DNA from: Porphyromonas circumdentaria | GTDB taxonomy: Bacteria > Bacteroidota > Bacteroidia > Bacteroidales > Porphyromonadaceae | DNA: 64,000 nt | NCBI RefSeq assembly: GCF_900167105.1 | Contig: NZ_FUXE01000003.1 | Coordinates: 1-64,000 of the forward strand | Direction of reading: 5' to 3' | In this document: positions 9,967-18,089 of the stretch, one piece after another | Position numbering within the stretch: position 1 is the stretch's first letter | Layout of the letters: the number at the start of each line of letters is the position of its first letter | The notes under the pieces: generated by a model | Told to the model about the DNA's origin: nothing | Databases searched by the model: none | The model's input: the letters and a program-made list of their open reading frames with translations, nothing else | Position numbers and translations under genes: made by a program

Positions 9967-10165
9967 GTAGTTTCCTCCGCTCTGTAAATCCATAACCTTC
10001 TGTGTAATTCTTTATTTGCAATCTGCAAATATATATACGCAATCTAAGAATATATATATTCAATCTAAATATATGTATATTCAAATTGAATATAAAGAAT
10101 GGTAAAGGAGAAAACTACTTTATAGTAATGACCTTTTGGACTTTCTTACAGGAAGATAGAGAGAT
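9967..10165. repeat. Intergenic AT-rich repeat element, copy 1
   Basis: The core (about 10018-10098) is a run of 21-23-bp units of the type CGCAATCTAAGAATATATAT, ending in an inverted partial unit AATTGAATATAAAGAAT. The flanks form an inverted repeat: AAGTAGTTTCCTCC on the left and GGAGAAAACTACTT on the right. Similar but diverged elements occur at about 22536-22735 and 45715-45915. Beyond the right arm all three share a segment like CTTTTGGACTTTCTTACAGG. It lies 270 bp upstream of the clpC-like gene. No coding frame is present. Apart from this element, I see nothing definite in the rest of 9805-10433 except a G9 run near 10257. Confidence 0.6.
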
Positions 10166-10448
10166 TTTTTTGAGAGCTGAAAAGAGGAGTATTCTGGTAG
10201 ATGGCTTAAAATAGAGCAAACGGACGTTGCAGAGATAAGATTGAGCGGCATTAAAGGGGGGGGGATCCTATTCTTTTTGATAATGAGGAGGCACGTTTCT
10301 TATCGAAAGCCTTCGTAATACGCCTCTGCAAGAGAGAAGTACTCTTGTTCATAGTCTTGGCATATTTATTGTATTAAGTGTAAGCGTGCACTGTTCCATA
10401 TAACACCAAAGCTCAGTGCGCAAATGAGATATTATGAAAGGAAAATAT

Positions 10449-12632
10449 ATGGAGAGTTCACTCCCTAAAGAATATGATGTTATGTACGGAGAGCCAAACG
10501 ACTCTCTATCTTATTTCGAGCTTTCTAATGGCTTGAATCAAGACTTCGATCCCGATAGTGAGCAGTCCGATGCCGATGATAAAGAGGATTCGGGTCAATC
10601 TAAAGATGTTGCTTCCAGAGAGGGCGAAAAGGAGAAAATGGCCAAGACACCAGCCTTAGACTCGTTTGGAACAGATCTCACTCTGTTGGCTACACAAGGG
10701 AAATTAGACCCGATGATTGGCCGTGAGAAAGAGCTCGAAAGGCTTATACAAATACTTTGTCGTCGCAAAAAAAACAATCCCGTTTTAATAGGAGACCCTG
10801 GGGTGGGGAAAAGTGCCATTGTAGAAGGTTTGGCGCAACGTATCGTACAGAGAAAGACACCTCGTTTCCTTTTTGGAAAACGCATTATAAGTCTGGATAC
10901 TGGACTTCTTGTCGCAGGTACTAAATATAGAGGGCAGTTTGAGGAGCGTCTCAAAGCCGTAACGCAAGAGTTGAAAAAGAACCCCAATATTCTTCTCTTT
11001 ATTGATGAGATACATACAATTATAGGAACAGGGGGGACAGAAGGGTCGATGGACATGGCCAATATGCTCAAGCCAGCTCTCTCGAGAGGGGAGATACGTT
11101 GTATTGGAGCTACCACTCTCTCGGAGTACAGCAAGAGTATTGAAAAGGATGGGGCGTTGGAGCGTCGTTTTCAAAAGGTAATTGTTCCTCCTACGACCAT
11201 CGAAGAGACCTTACAGATACTTAAGGAGATAAAGCCTTTCTATGAACAGTTTCACAAGGTAACGTACTCCGATGGGGCTCTTAAGGCGGCGGTGGATCTT
11301 ACAGACCGCTATGTGTCGGATCGTTTTTTTCCAGACAAAGCCATAGACGCTTTGGATGAAGCTGGTGCAAGAATGCACATCGGTGAGAAGGCGCAGAATG
11401 CAGAGTTGCAACGCCTGGAAGCCCTCAGAGAGGATTATCGTGAGAAGCGTAAGTCCGCCGTTTTGTCTACCAATTACGAGTTGGCAGCTGCGTGGAGAGA
11501 TAAGGAACGAAGCATTACTAAAGAAATAGAAGAAACAGAAGAGCGGCTTAATAAAGAAGAGGCTTATGTGGAGGTGAATGAGAGCCACATAGCACGCGTT
11601 GTTGCTTTGATTACGGGAGTGCCTGTAGAGCGTATTGCTAAAGCCGAGACTGCCCGTCTGAAAGCCTTAAGCCAGACGTTGAAGGAGATTGTTATAGGGC
11701 AAGACGAAGCCATCGAAAAGGTAAGTAAGGCTATTCAACGTAATCGTTTGGGACTGCGAAACGAAAAGAAGCCGATTGGTAGTTTCCTCTTTTTAGGCTC
11801 TACTGGGGTAGGAAAGACCTTTTTGGCCAAAAAGTTAGCAGAGCAGCTTTTCGGCGATGAAGATGCTTTGATACGCGTAGATATGAGTGAGTTTTCAGAG
11901 AAATTCACAGTGTCTCGCTTGATAGGAGCTCCTCCTGGATATGTCGGTTACGAAGAGGGCGGACAGTTGACCGAGAAAGTGCGCCGTCAACCCTATTCTG
12001 TAATCTTACTGGACGAAATAGAGAAGGCGCATCCAGAAGTATTCAATATGTTGCTCACCGTTTTGGACGAGGGGGCTCTGACCGATAGCTTTGGGCGTAG
12101 AATAGACTTTAAGAATACCGTTATTATTATGACGGGTAATGTGGGTAGCCGTCGCGTTAGTGAATACGGCTCTGGTTTAGGCTTCCGCTCTGAAAGAGAT
12201 ACGGCACAAGAGGCAGACACTCTGGCTCGCTCTATAATAGATAAGGAGTTGCAACGTACATTCAGCCCAGAGTTCCTAAATCGTTTGGATGCCGTTATCC
12301 ATTTTGCTCATCTTAGAGAAGAAGATTTATTGCGTATTGTTGCCAATGAGTTGGATACGTTACAGAGGAGATTTGCTCGCCAAGGCTATTCGTTTACGAT
12401 TACCGAAGAGGCTCGCAAGTGGTTAGCCAAAAAGGGATTTGATCCTAAGTTTGGGGTGCGGCCTCTCAAACGTTTGTTGCAAACAGAGATAGAAGATCGT
12501 TTTGCAGATCTTATCCTCGATGGCGAAATCTCAGAAGGGGGCATGATACACTTCTCTTTAGAGGAAGATCACCTAAACGCAACGGTACAAATCCCCGTAA
12601 TACTTCCCAAGGAAGAAAAACATTTACAGTAA
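10449..12632 (+). CDS. clpC: ClpC-type Clp ATPase without the N-domain
   Basis: A double-AAA+ Hsp100 unfoldase that normally feeds substrates to ClpP. The first P-loop GDPGVGKS is at residues 115-122 and the second GSTGVGKT at 450-457, counted from the ATG at 10449. Between them, the UVR-like segment 'YELAAAWRDKE' marks it as ClpC rather than ClpB, which has a long coiled coil. The usual N-terminal Clp_N repeat domain is missing; instead there are about 70 acidic residues. I chose ATG 10449 because AAAGGAAAA lies just before it; ATG 10434 would add five residues. No Clp_N remnant is visible upstream. It is 29 nt from htpG. Some Clp ATPases are named ClpA or ClpC interchangeably in this phylum. 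Confidence 0.85.
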   Translation: MESSLPKEYDVMYGEPNDSLSYFELSNGLNQDFDPDSEQSDADDKEDSGQSKDVASREGEKEKMAKTPALDSFGTDLTLLATQGKLDPMIGREKELERLIQILCRRKKNNPVLIGDPGVGKSAIVEGLAQRIVQRKTPRFLFGKRIISLDTGLLVAGTKYRGQFEERLKAVTQELKKNPNILLFIDEIHTIIGTGGTEGSMDMANMLKPALSRGEIRCIGATTLSEYSKSIEKDGALERRFQKVIVPPTTIEETLQILKEIKPFYEQFHKVTYSDGALKAAVDLTDRYVSDRFFPDKAIDALDEAGARMHIGEKAQNAELQRLEALREDYREKRKSAVLSTNYELAAAWRDKERSITKEIEETEERLNKEEAYVEVNESHIARVVALITGVPVERIAKAETARLKALSQTLKEIVIGQDEAIEKVSKAIQRNRLGLRNEKKPIGSFLFLGSTGVGKTFLAKKLAEQLFGDEDALIRVDMSEFSEKFTVSRLIGAPPGYVGYEEGGQLTEKVRRQPYSVILLDEIEKAHPEVFNMLLTVLDEGALTDSFGRRIDFKNTVIIMTGNVGSRRVSEYGSGLGFRSERDTAQEADTLARSIIDKELQRTFSPEFLNRLDAVIHFAHLREEDLLRIVANELDTLQRRFARQGYSFTITEEARKWLAKKGFDPKFGVRPLKRLLQTEIEDRFADLILDGEISEGGMIHFSLEEDHLNATVQIPVILPKEEKHLQ

Positions 12633-12661
12633 AACAGTACTCTTAATAATATCCATTATTT

Positions 12662-14716
12662 ATGGCGATAACAGGAAAAATTGGGGTTACAAGTGAGAAT
12701 ATATTCCCCATAATCAAAAAATTTCTCTACAGTGATCATGACATATTTCTCCGTGAGTTAGTTTCTAACGCTGTAGATGCAACCATGAAGTTGCAAACAA
12801 TAGCACGCAACGATCAAAGTGTAGGAGAATTGGGGACTCCAGTTGTACGTGTGGAGCTTGATACAGAAGCAAAAACAATAAAGATATCAGACCAAGGTGT
12901 GGGAATGACTCAAGAGGAGGTCGAGTCTTACATCAATCAAATAGCTTTCAGTGGAGCAGAAGATTTCTTAAAGAAGTATGAGGGGAGCAATACTCCTATC
13001 ATAGGCCATTTTGGGCTGGGTTTCTATTCAGCGTTTATGGTGGCTAAGATGGTCGAAATTGATACGCTCTCTTATAGGGAGGGAGCAGAGGCGGTACATT
13101 GGGCTTGCGATGGGTCGCCTGAGTACACCTTGACACCTTCGGAAAGAAAAGAGCGAGGAACGACTATTACACTTCATGTGGATGACGATAGCACTGAGTT
13201 TCTTTCTCGTGAACGCTTGGGAGCACTTTTAGATAAGTACTGTCGCTTCTTGCCCGTTCCTGTAATTTTTGGCAAGAAACAGGAGTGGAAAGAGGGTAAA
13301 ATGGTCGATACCGACGAGGATAATCAAATCAATGAAACCAATCCTCTATGGGTAAGAACGCCCAATGATCTCAAAGAAGAGGATTATAAAGCGTTTCATA
13401 GCCAGCTTTACCCTGGCTCCGATGAGCCTCTTTTCTGGATACATCTCAATGTAGACTATCCTTTTACGCTCAAAGGGGTACTCTTCTTCCCAAAGATTAA
13501 GCCCAATGTCGAGCTTCAGAAAAACCGTATAAAACTCTTCTGTAATCAGGTGTTTGTAACCGATCATGTAGAGGATATCGTTCCCGAGTGGCTAACTCTT
13601 TTAGAAGGAGTAATAGACTCTCCCGATATTCCGCTGAACGTAAGCCGCTCTTACCTGCAAAACGATACGAATGCACAGAAGATAGCTCGACATATTAGCA
13701 AAAAGGTATCTGACAAATTGAGTGAACTCTTCCATGCAGACCGCTCTAACTATGAGGGCAAATGGGATTCGATAGGTCTTTTTGTACACTACGGAATGCT
13801 AACTGACGAGAAGACTTATGAACGCTTACTACCCACAATGCTCTTGAAAGATACCGACGGTAAGTACTTTACCATGGAAGAGTATCGCAAACTTATCGGT
13901 AGCGAGCAGACGAATAAAGAGGGTAACATGGTGGTACTATATGCTACGGACAAAAAAGAGCAATATGTATCGCTCAAACAAGCTACTGACAGAGGCTATA
14001 ATGTACTCATCATGGATGGTCCTTTAGGATTGCCTTTGATGAATATGTTGGAACAGAAGCAGGAGAAACTCCACTTTGCCCGTGTAGACAGTGATACGAT
14101 AGACCGCCTTATCGAAAAGGAGCAGAAGAATGAGTCCTCAATGGAGGCTGCCGATGAGGATCTATTGCGTCAACTCTTCTCTCTTTCTGCTCCTCAAGAA
14201 GAGGGCAAGATGTTCCATGTACAGATAGAGCATACAGAGGCAAATACACCCGTGGAAATGATACAAGGGGAGTGGATGCGCCGTATGAAAGATATGAGTC
14301 GTTTCCAGTCGGGTATGGGATTCTATGACACATTGCCTGATAGTTTCAATTTAGTGGTCAATGCCAATCATGTCATTATAAAGAGCATTTTTGATCAGTT
14401 GAAGGATAAGGATGGAGCCAAGCTTGAAGAACTCCAAGAAAAGATAAAGAGCTTGAAGCAGCAGCAATCCGATATTGTCAAGGAAATCGGAGATACTTCA
14501 GAAGAGAACCTTAGCGAAGAGTTGAAGTCCAAGAGAGCAGAAACGACTTCGGGCATAGAGCAACAGGAGAAACAGCTGTCGGCACTTCTACACAGTTTCA
14601 TCGAGCAAACTCCTAAATTGGACCAACTATGGGATTTGGCCTTGCTAAGTAGAGGTTTGCTTACTGGCGAACGACTTAACCTCTTTTTGAAGAGATCTTG
14701 CGATCTTCTCATGTAA
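12662..14716 (+). CDS. htpG: Molecular chaperone HtpG (Hsp90)
   Basis: Bacterial Hsp90, an ATP-dependent cytosolic chaperone dimer. The 684-residue protein has the GHKL ATPase domain at the N-terminus, with 'FLRELVSNAVDAT' (catalytic Glu and Asn), 'DQGVGMTQEEV' and 'GHFGLGFYSAFMVA' near residues 30, 78 and 118. The middle domain with 'RSYLQNDTNAQKI' and the C-terminal dimerisation domain follow. A Gln/Glu/Ser-rich coiled segment lies near residue 585-630. It follows the clpC-like gene by 29 nt and ends at a strong terminator, so the two are likely co-transcribed stress genes. Confidence 0.97.
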   Translation: MAITGKIGVTSENIFPIIKKFLYSDHDIFLRELVSNAVDATMKLQTIARNDQSVGELGTPVVRVELDTEAKTIKISDQGVGMTQEEVESYINQIAFSGAEDFLKKYEGSNTPIIGHFGLGFYSAFMVAKMVEIDTLSYREGAEAVHWACDGSPEYTLTPSERKERGTTITLHVDDDSTEFLSRERLGALLDKYCRFLPVPVIFGKKQEWKEGKMVDTDEDNQINETNPLWVRTPNDLKEEDYKAFHSQLYPGSDEPLFWIHLNVDYPFTLKGVLFFPKIKPNVELQKNRIKLFCNQVFVTDHVEDIVPEWLTLLEGVIDSPDIPLNVSRSYLQNDTNAQKIARHISKKVSDKLSELFHADRSNYEGKWDSIGLFVHYGMLTDEKTYERLLPTMLLKDTDGKYFTMEEYRKLIGSEQTNKEGNMVVLYATDKKEQYVSLKQATDRGYNVLIMDGPLGLPLMNMLEQKQEKLHFARVDSDTIDRLIEKEQKNESSMEAADEDLLRQLFSLSAPQEEGKMFHVQIEHTEANTPVEMIQGEWMRRMKDMSRFQSGMGFYDTLPDSFNLVVNANHVIIKSIFDQLKDKDGAKLEELQEKIKSLKQQQSDIVKEIGDTSEENLSEELKSKRAETTSGIEQQEKQLSALLHSFIEQTPKLDQLWDLALLSRGLLTGERLNLFLKRSCDLLM

Positions 14717-14756
14717 AAGAGAGTGTAAGCTATAAAAATCTTTTATAGATTTTAGG

Positions 14757-14791
14757 GAGAAAGGATTTTATTAATCCTTTCTCTTTTTTTT
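14757..14791 (+). terminator. Terminator after htpG
   Basis: GAGAAAGGATT (14757-14767) pairs perfectly with AATCCTTTCTC (14773-14783), followed by eight T residues. A strong intrinsic terminator for the clpC-htpG transcript. Confidence 0.9.
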
Positions 14792-14804
14792 GTGCATGCC
14801 TAAT

Positions 14805-14821
14805 TTTTGTAGGACAGTATC
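14805..14821. repeat. 17-bp orphan copy of the IS-end sequence
   Basis: TTTTGTAGGACAGTATC is identical to the sequence at 290-306, the putative IS end, but no transposase is near. It may be the relic of a lost IS or a preferred target. Confidence 0.45.
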
Positions 14822-14840
14822 GAAATAAGCAGTTAATCGG

Positions 14841-14885
14841 GTAAAGAAAACCGCTGAACAAACCCTTTGAGGGTGTACAGCGGTT
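14841..14885 (-). terminator. Terminator after the M3 peptidase gene
   Basis: AACCGCTG (14849-14856) pairs with CAGCGGTT (14878-14885), with an inner ACCCT/AGGGT stem. On the minus strand TTTTCTTT follows. It ends minus-strand transcription from the peptidase and may also stop readthrough from htpG. Confidence 0.8.
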
Positions 14886-14943
14886 CTTTTATGAACACAG
14901 TTATATTGAAACTTTTTTCGTTCCGTTCGTTGTACCTTATTTT

Positions 14944-17073
14944 TTACAGTAATCCGCGTGCCTTTAACAAGGGCTTAAGGTCTACCTCTTTATGACCTGT
15001 GAATTCGGTGAAGAGGCTCATTAAATCTTCGGTGTTTCCCTTAGAAAGAATCATCGAACGCAAGCGACTTCCATTCTCGAAGGTCAAGCCCCCATTCTTC
15101 TCAAACCATGCATAAATGTCGTTATCCAAAGCTTCTGACCAGAGGTAAGCATAGTAGCCAGCGGAGTAACCGTTGCTCCAAATATGGCGGAAATAGGAAG
15201 AGCCATAGCGAGGAGGAATACACTTGTTGAGCAAACCTACCTTAGATAATTGCTCTTCTTGGAAAGCTTTTACATCTGTAACCTTAGCATTCTCCACGGT
15301 TAGGCTGTGCCAAGCTTGGTCTAAGAGACAAGCGGCTACATTCTCAATCATAGGATACGATTGGTTGAATGTTTGAGCCTTCTGGAGTTTTTCTACCAAC
15401 TCTTTAGGCATTGCTTCACCCGTTTTGTAGTGTTTAGCATAGTTAGCAAAAACGCTGGGTTCTGCTGCCCAGTGCTCATTGAATTGTGAGGGCATCTCTA
15501 CAAAGTCGCGAGGAACGCTCGTTCCCGATAGAGAAGGGTACTTTTGAGAGGCAAACAACCCGTGCAAAGCATGACCAAACTCGTGGAAAAGTGTTGTTAC
15601 CTCGTCCCAAGATAATAAGCAAGGCTCTCCTTGAGCAGGCTTAGTATAGTTGCATACATTATAGATAACAGGCTTCCTCTCTAAAAGATAAGACTGATCT
15701 ACAAAGTTACTCATCCAAGCTCCACCACTCTTTGAAGCCCGTGCATAGGGGTCGAAATAGAAGAGAGCAAAGACATTACCTTCCTTATCCAACACATCCC
15801 AAACGCGTACATCTTCGTGGTAAACAGAAACGTCTGTACGGGGCTTGAAAGATATTCCATAGAGTTGGTTGGCAGAGTAGAATACGCCATTGTAGAGCAC
15901 GTTGTCTAAAACGAAGTAACGACGTATAGTCGCTTCGTCAATACCATACTTTTCGCGACGTAGCTTTTCGGCAAAGTAACTCCAATCCCACGCTTCCAAA
16001 TCAAAGTTCGCTCCCTCTGTTTGGCGAGCAAAATCTTCTAATTCTTTTTCTTCTGCAAGGGCGCGAGGCATAGCCAACTTGGCCAGATTGGAGAGGAATT
16101 CTGTTACTTTTTCAGGTGTTGCGGCTAACTGATCTTGTAGTTTCCAGGCAGCGTAAGAGTTGAATCCCAGAAGAGCGGCTTTTTCGGCACGAAGTTCGGC
16201 AAGGCGTTTTACTATTGCTTGTGTGTCAAACTCATCTCCCTTCATACAGCGATTAATACTTGCTTCAAAGAAGAACTTACGTGTCTCTCTTACATCGAGC
16301 TTGGCCATAATACTTTGTTGTGTCGTATTATCCAAACTAAAAGCATATTCTCCAGGATGTTTTGCATCGGTCGCTTTTGCCGCTGCAGCATTTAGTTCCT
16401 CTTCCGATAAGCCTTGAAGTTGCTCTTTGTCCTTGATGAACAGGAGAGCATTGGTAGCTTTGGTCAATTTGTTCCCAAAGTCGGTCAAGAGAGAAGCCTC
16501 TTCTTGATTGATTTTCTTGAGAGTCTCTTTTTGTTCTGGATTTAGTAAAGCTCCTTTTTGAACGAATTGATCGTAGTAGAACTTGATGAGACGCTTATCC
16601 TCTGTGTCGAGTGTAGACTGATCTCCTTCGTAGATTACTTTTATGCGACCAAAAAGCTTGTCGTTAAGGTACATCGCATCGCTATGCTCTGCCAGCTTAG
16701 GAGCTATTTCCTCTTCGATAGCTATCAAATCATCGTTGGTATCTGCCGAAGAGAGGGCAAAGAACACACTTGATACACGGCTTAGTACCTGTCCACTTTT
16801 TTCTAAGGCTACCAGAGTGTTTTCAAATGTTGGAGCTTCTGGATTGTTACTAATAGCCTCGATTTCTTCTGTGTGGATGCGCATACCCTCCTCGAATGCA
16901 GGGCGGAAGTGCTCTACCTTGATCTTCGAAAAGTCTGGGGTATGCATATAGGTTTCCGAAGGATTGATAAAAGGATTAGAAGAAAGATCCTGTTGAGAAG
17001 TATCTTTTCCTCCATTACAAGCTGTCATCATAGTAGTTACTGCTACAATTGCTGGAATGAATCTTTTAAACAT
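14944..17073 (-). CDS. dcp: M3 family peptidase, Dcp-like lipoprotein
   Basis: Peptidyl-dipeptidase of the M3 (thimet/oligopeptidase A/Dcp) family, cleaving dipeptides from peptide C-termini. The zinc motif HEFGH is at residues 497-501, followed by the downstream Glu in 'DFVEMPSQ'. The 709-residue length is that of Dcp. The N-terminus has a signal peptide ending in a lipobox-like 'MMTAC', so it is probably an envelope lipoprotein rather than cytosolic. Porphyromonas species live on peptides and use dipeptide-releasing enzymes. It is followed by a terminator; xseB lies upstream on the same strand with 22 nt between. Confidence 0.93.
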   Translation of the reverse strand: MFKRFIPAIVAVTTMMTACNGGKDTSQQDLSSNPFINPSETYMHTPDFSKIKVEHFRPAFEEGMRIHTEEIEAISNNPEAPTFENTLVALEKSGQVLSRVSSVFFALSSADTNDDLIAIEEEIAPKLAEHSDAMYLNDKLFGRIKVIYEGDQSTLDTEDKRLIKFYYDQFVQKGALLNPEQKETLKKINQEEASLLTDFGNKLTKATNALLFIKDKEQLQGLSEEELNAAAAKATDAKHPGEYAFSLDNTTQQSIMAKLDVRETRKFFFEASINRCMKGDEFDTQAIVKRLAELRAEKAALLGFNSYAAWKLQDQLAATPEKVTEFLSNLAKLAMPRALAEEKELEDFARQTEGANFDLEAWDWSYFAEKLRREKYGIDEATIRRYFVLDNVLYNGVFYSANQLYGISFKPRTDVSVYHEDVRVWDVLDKEGNVFALFYFDPYARASKSGGAWMSNFVDQSYLLERKPVIYNVCNYTKPAQGEPCLLSWDEVTTLFHEFGHALHGLFASQKYPSLSGTSVPRDFVEMPSQFNEHWAAEPSVFANYAKHYKTGEAMPKELVEKLQKAQTFNQSYPMIENVAACLLDQAWHSLTVENAKVTDVKAFQEEQLSKVGLLNKCIPPRYGSSYFRHIWSNGYSAGYYAYLWSEALDNDIYAWFEKNGGLTFENGSRLRSMILSKGNTEDLMSLFTEFTGHKEVDLKPLLKARGLL

Positions 17074-17095
17074 AAAATTATTCTCATTATTACAC

Positions 17096-17338
17096 TTATT
17101 GCTCAGACGTTTCTGCTGCTGGTTCTTCGTTAGAGAGTTTAGCCAAGAGAGCTTCTATCTGCTTGTCGGTAGTTTTCAATTTTTCTCTACAAAAGGTGAT
17201 GAGCTCCACGGCTTCGTCGGTGAGTATCATGAGGTCGTCCACGTCGGGACTATCATGTTCTATCGTATTTAGGATTGCTGTCAGGCGAGCTATAGCCTGC
17301 GAATAATTTTCTATTTGAGTCTTTTTCTCATTTTCCAT
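17096..17338 (-). CDS. xseB: Exodeoxyribonuclease VII small subunit
   Basis: XseB is the small helical subunit of exonuclease VII. The 80-residue frame 'NYSQAIARLTAILNTIEHDSPDVDDLMILTDEAVELITFCREKL' matches the family's two-helix hairpin with the conserved E-L/I pattern. The ATG at 17338 is preferred; an ATG at 17353 would add five residues (MYICN), but it overlaps a promoter-like TACATTTG box at 17343-17350. No xseA is in the window. The gene lies between mnmD and the M3 peptidase. Confidence 0.85.
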   Translation of the reverse strand: MENEKKTQIENYSQAIARLTAILNTIEHDSPDVDDLMILTDEAVELITFCREKLKTTDKQIEALLAKLSNEEPAAETSEQ

Positions 17339-17342
17339 ATTG

Positions 17343-17350
17343 CAAATGTA
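17343..17350 (-). promoter_or_regulatory. Promoter -7 box (TACATTTG) directly before xseB
   Basis: On the minus strand TACATTTG matches the TAnnTTTG box and ends 4 nt before the ATG at 17338. If used, the xseB mRNA would have almost no leader. Confidence 0.4.
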
Positions 17351-17393
17351 CAATCAATAAGTAAGCTATGGCACTTTTCCAAGAGACAGGTCT

Positions 17394-18083
17394 TTAGCCC
17401 ATTTCTTTCGTCGCACGCAAAACCTCGCGTTTACCGATAGGACCCGATAATCGCTCTACGATGTATCCCGCCTTTTGTAAAGCTCTGCGTACAGAGCCTT
17501 TCGCGCAATAGGTTGTGAGAACGCCCTTTTCGGATTGTTTGTTGTAGAGCTTTGTAAAGATCTCTGGAGTCCATAGGAGGGGTTCTACATTAGGCGAAAA
17601 AGCGTCGAAATAGACCACATCTATTGCATCGGGAAGCTTAGCTTCAATAAAATCCACTTGATGTTTATATAATAGAAAGGAAACGTCTATGGGCTGGGGC
17701 TCATTCCAAGGGAGAGCATGCAGATATTGTAGCACTCCCTGTGTAGACTTACCATAATAGGTATCTAAAGAGGGGTAGCTTAGGGAGGAGTACTCGCTCT
17801 CGTCTAACGGATACAGTTCGTAAGTGTGATAGTGTACATGGATTCCTATCCGTTGCGCTTCCCCGTGAGTAAGCAATGCGTTTAGTCCTGTGCCAAACCC
17901 CATCTCAACAATGGTTAGTTCTTTACTCTCGGGATGTAGTTCCTGCCAACGGTGTAATCCATATTGGATATAAATATGGCGACTCTCATTTACTGCCCCA
18001 TGCAGGGAGTGATAGGTCTCTCCCGTTCTATTGTCTTGTACTGTAAATGAGCCGTCTTCTGTTTGTAACACTTTCCGTTCCAT
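17394..18083 (-). CDS. mnmD: tRNA U34 aminomethyl methyltransferase MnmD (DUF752)
   Basis: SAM-dependent methyltransferase that methylates the aminomethyl group on wobble uridine 34 of some tRNAs; in E. coli it is the first half of MnmC. The 229-residue protein carries 'VEMGFGTGLNALLT' (SAM-binding motif I, near residue 58-71), 'ELYPLDESEY' and 'DVVYFDAFSPNVEPLLWTPE', the DUF752 hallmark. It is a free-standing domain, without the MnmC oxidase half. It lies 6 nt after the beta-helix protein gene on the same strand. Confidence 0.9.
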   Translation of the reverse strand: MERKVLQTEDGSFTVQDNRTGETYHSLHGAVNESRHIYIQYGLHRWQELHPESKELTIVEMGFGTGLNALLTHGEAQRIGIHVHYHTYELYPLDESEYSSLSYPSLDTYYGKSTQGVLQYLHALPWNEPQPIDVSFLLYKHQVDFIEAKLPDAIDVVYFDAFSPNVEPLLWTPEIFTKLYNKQSEKGVLTTYCAKGSVRRALQKAGYIVERLSGPIGKREVLRATKEMG

Positions 18084-18089
18084 TGGTAT

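Noticed and set aside
10260-10330. Minus-strand short peptide 'QDYEQEYFSLAEAYYEGF' near the G9 run
   Set aside because: Only about 20 codons between stop codons with no start; probably chance.
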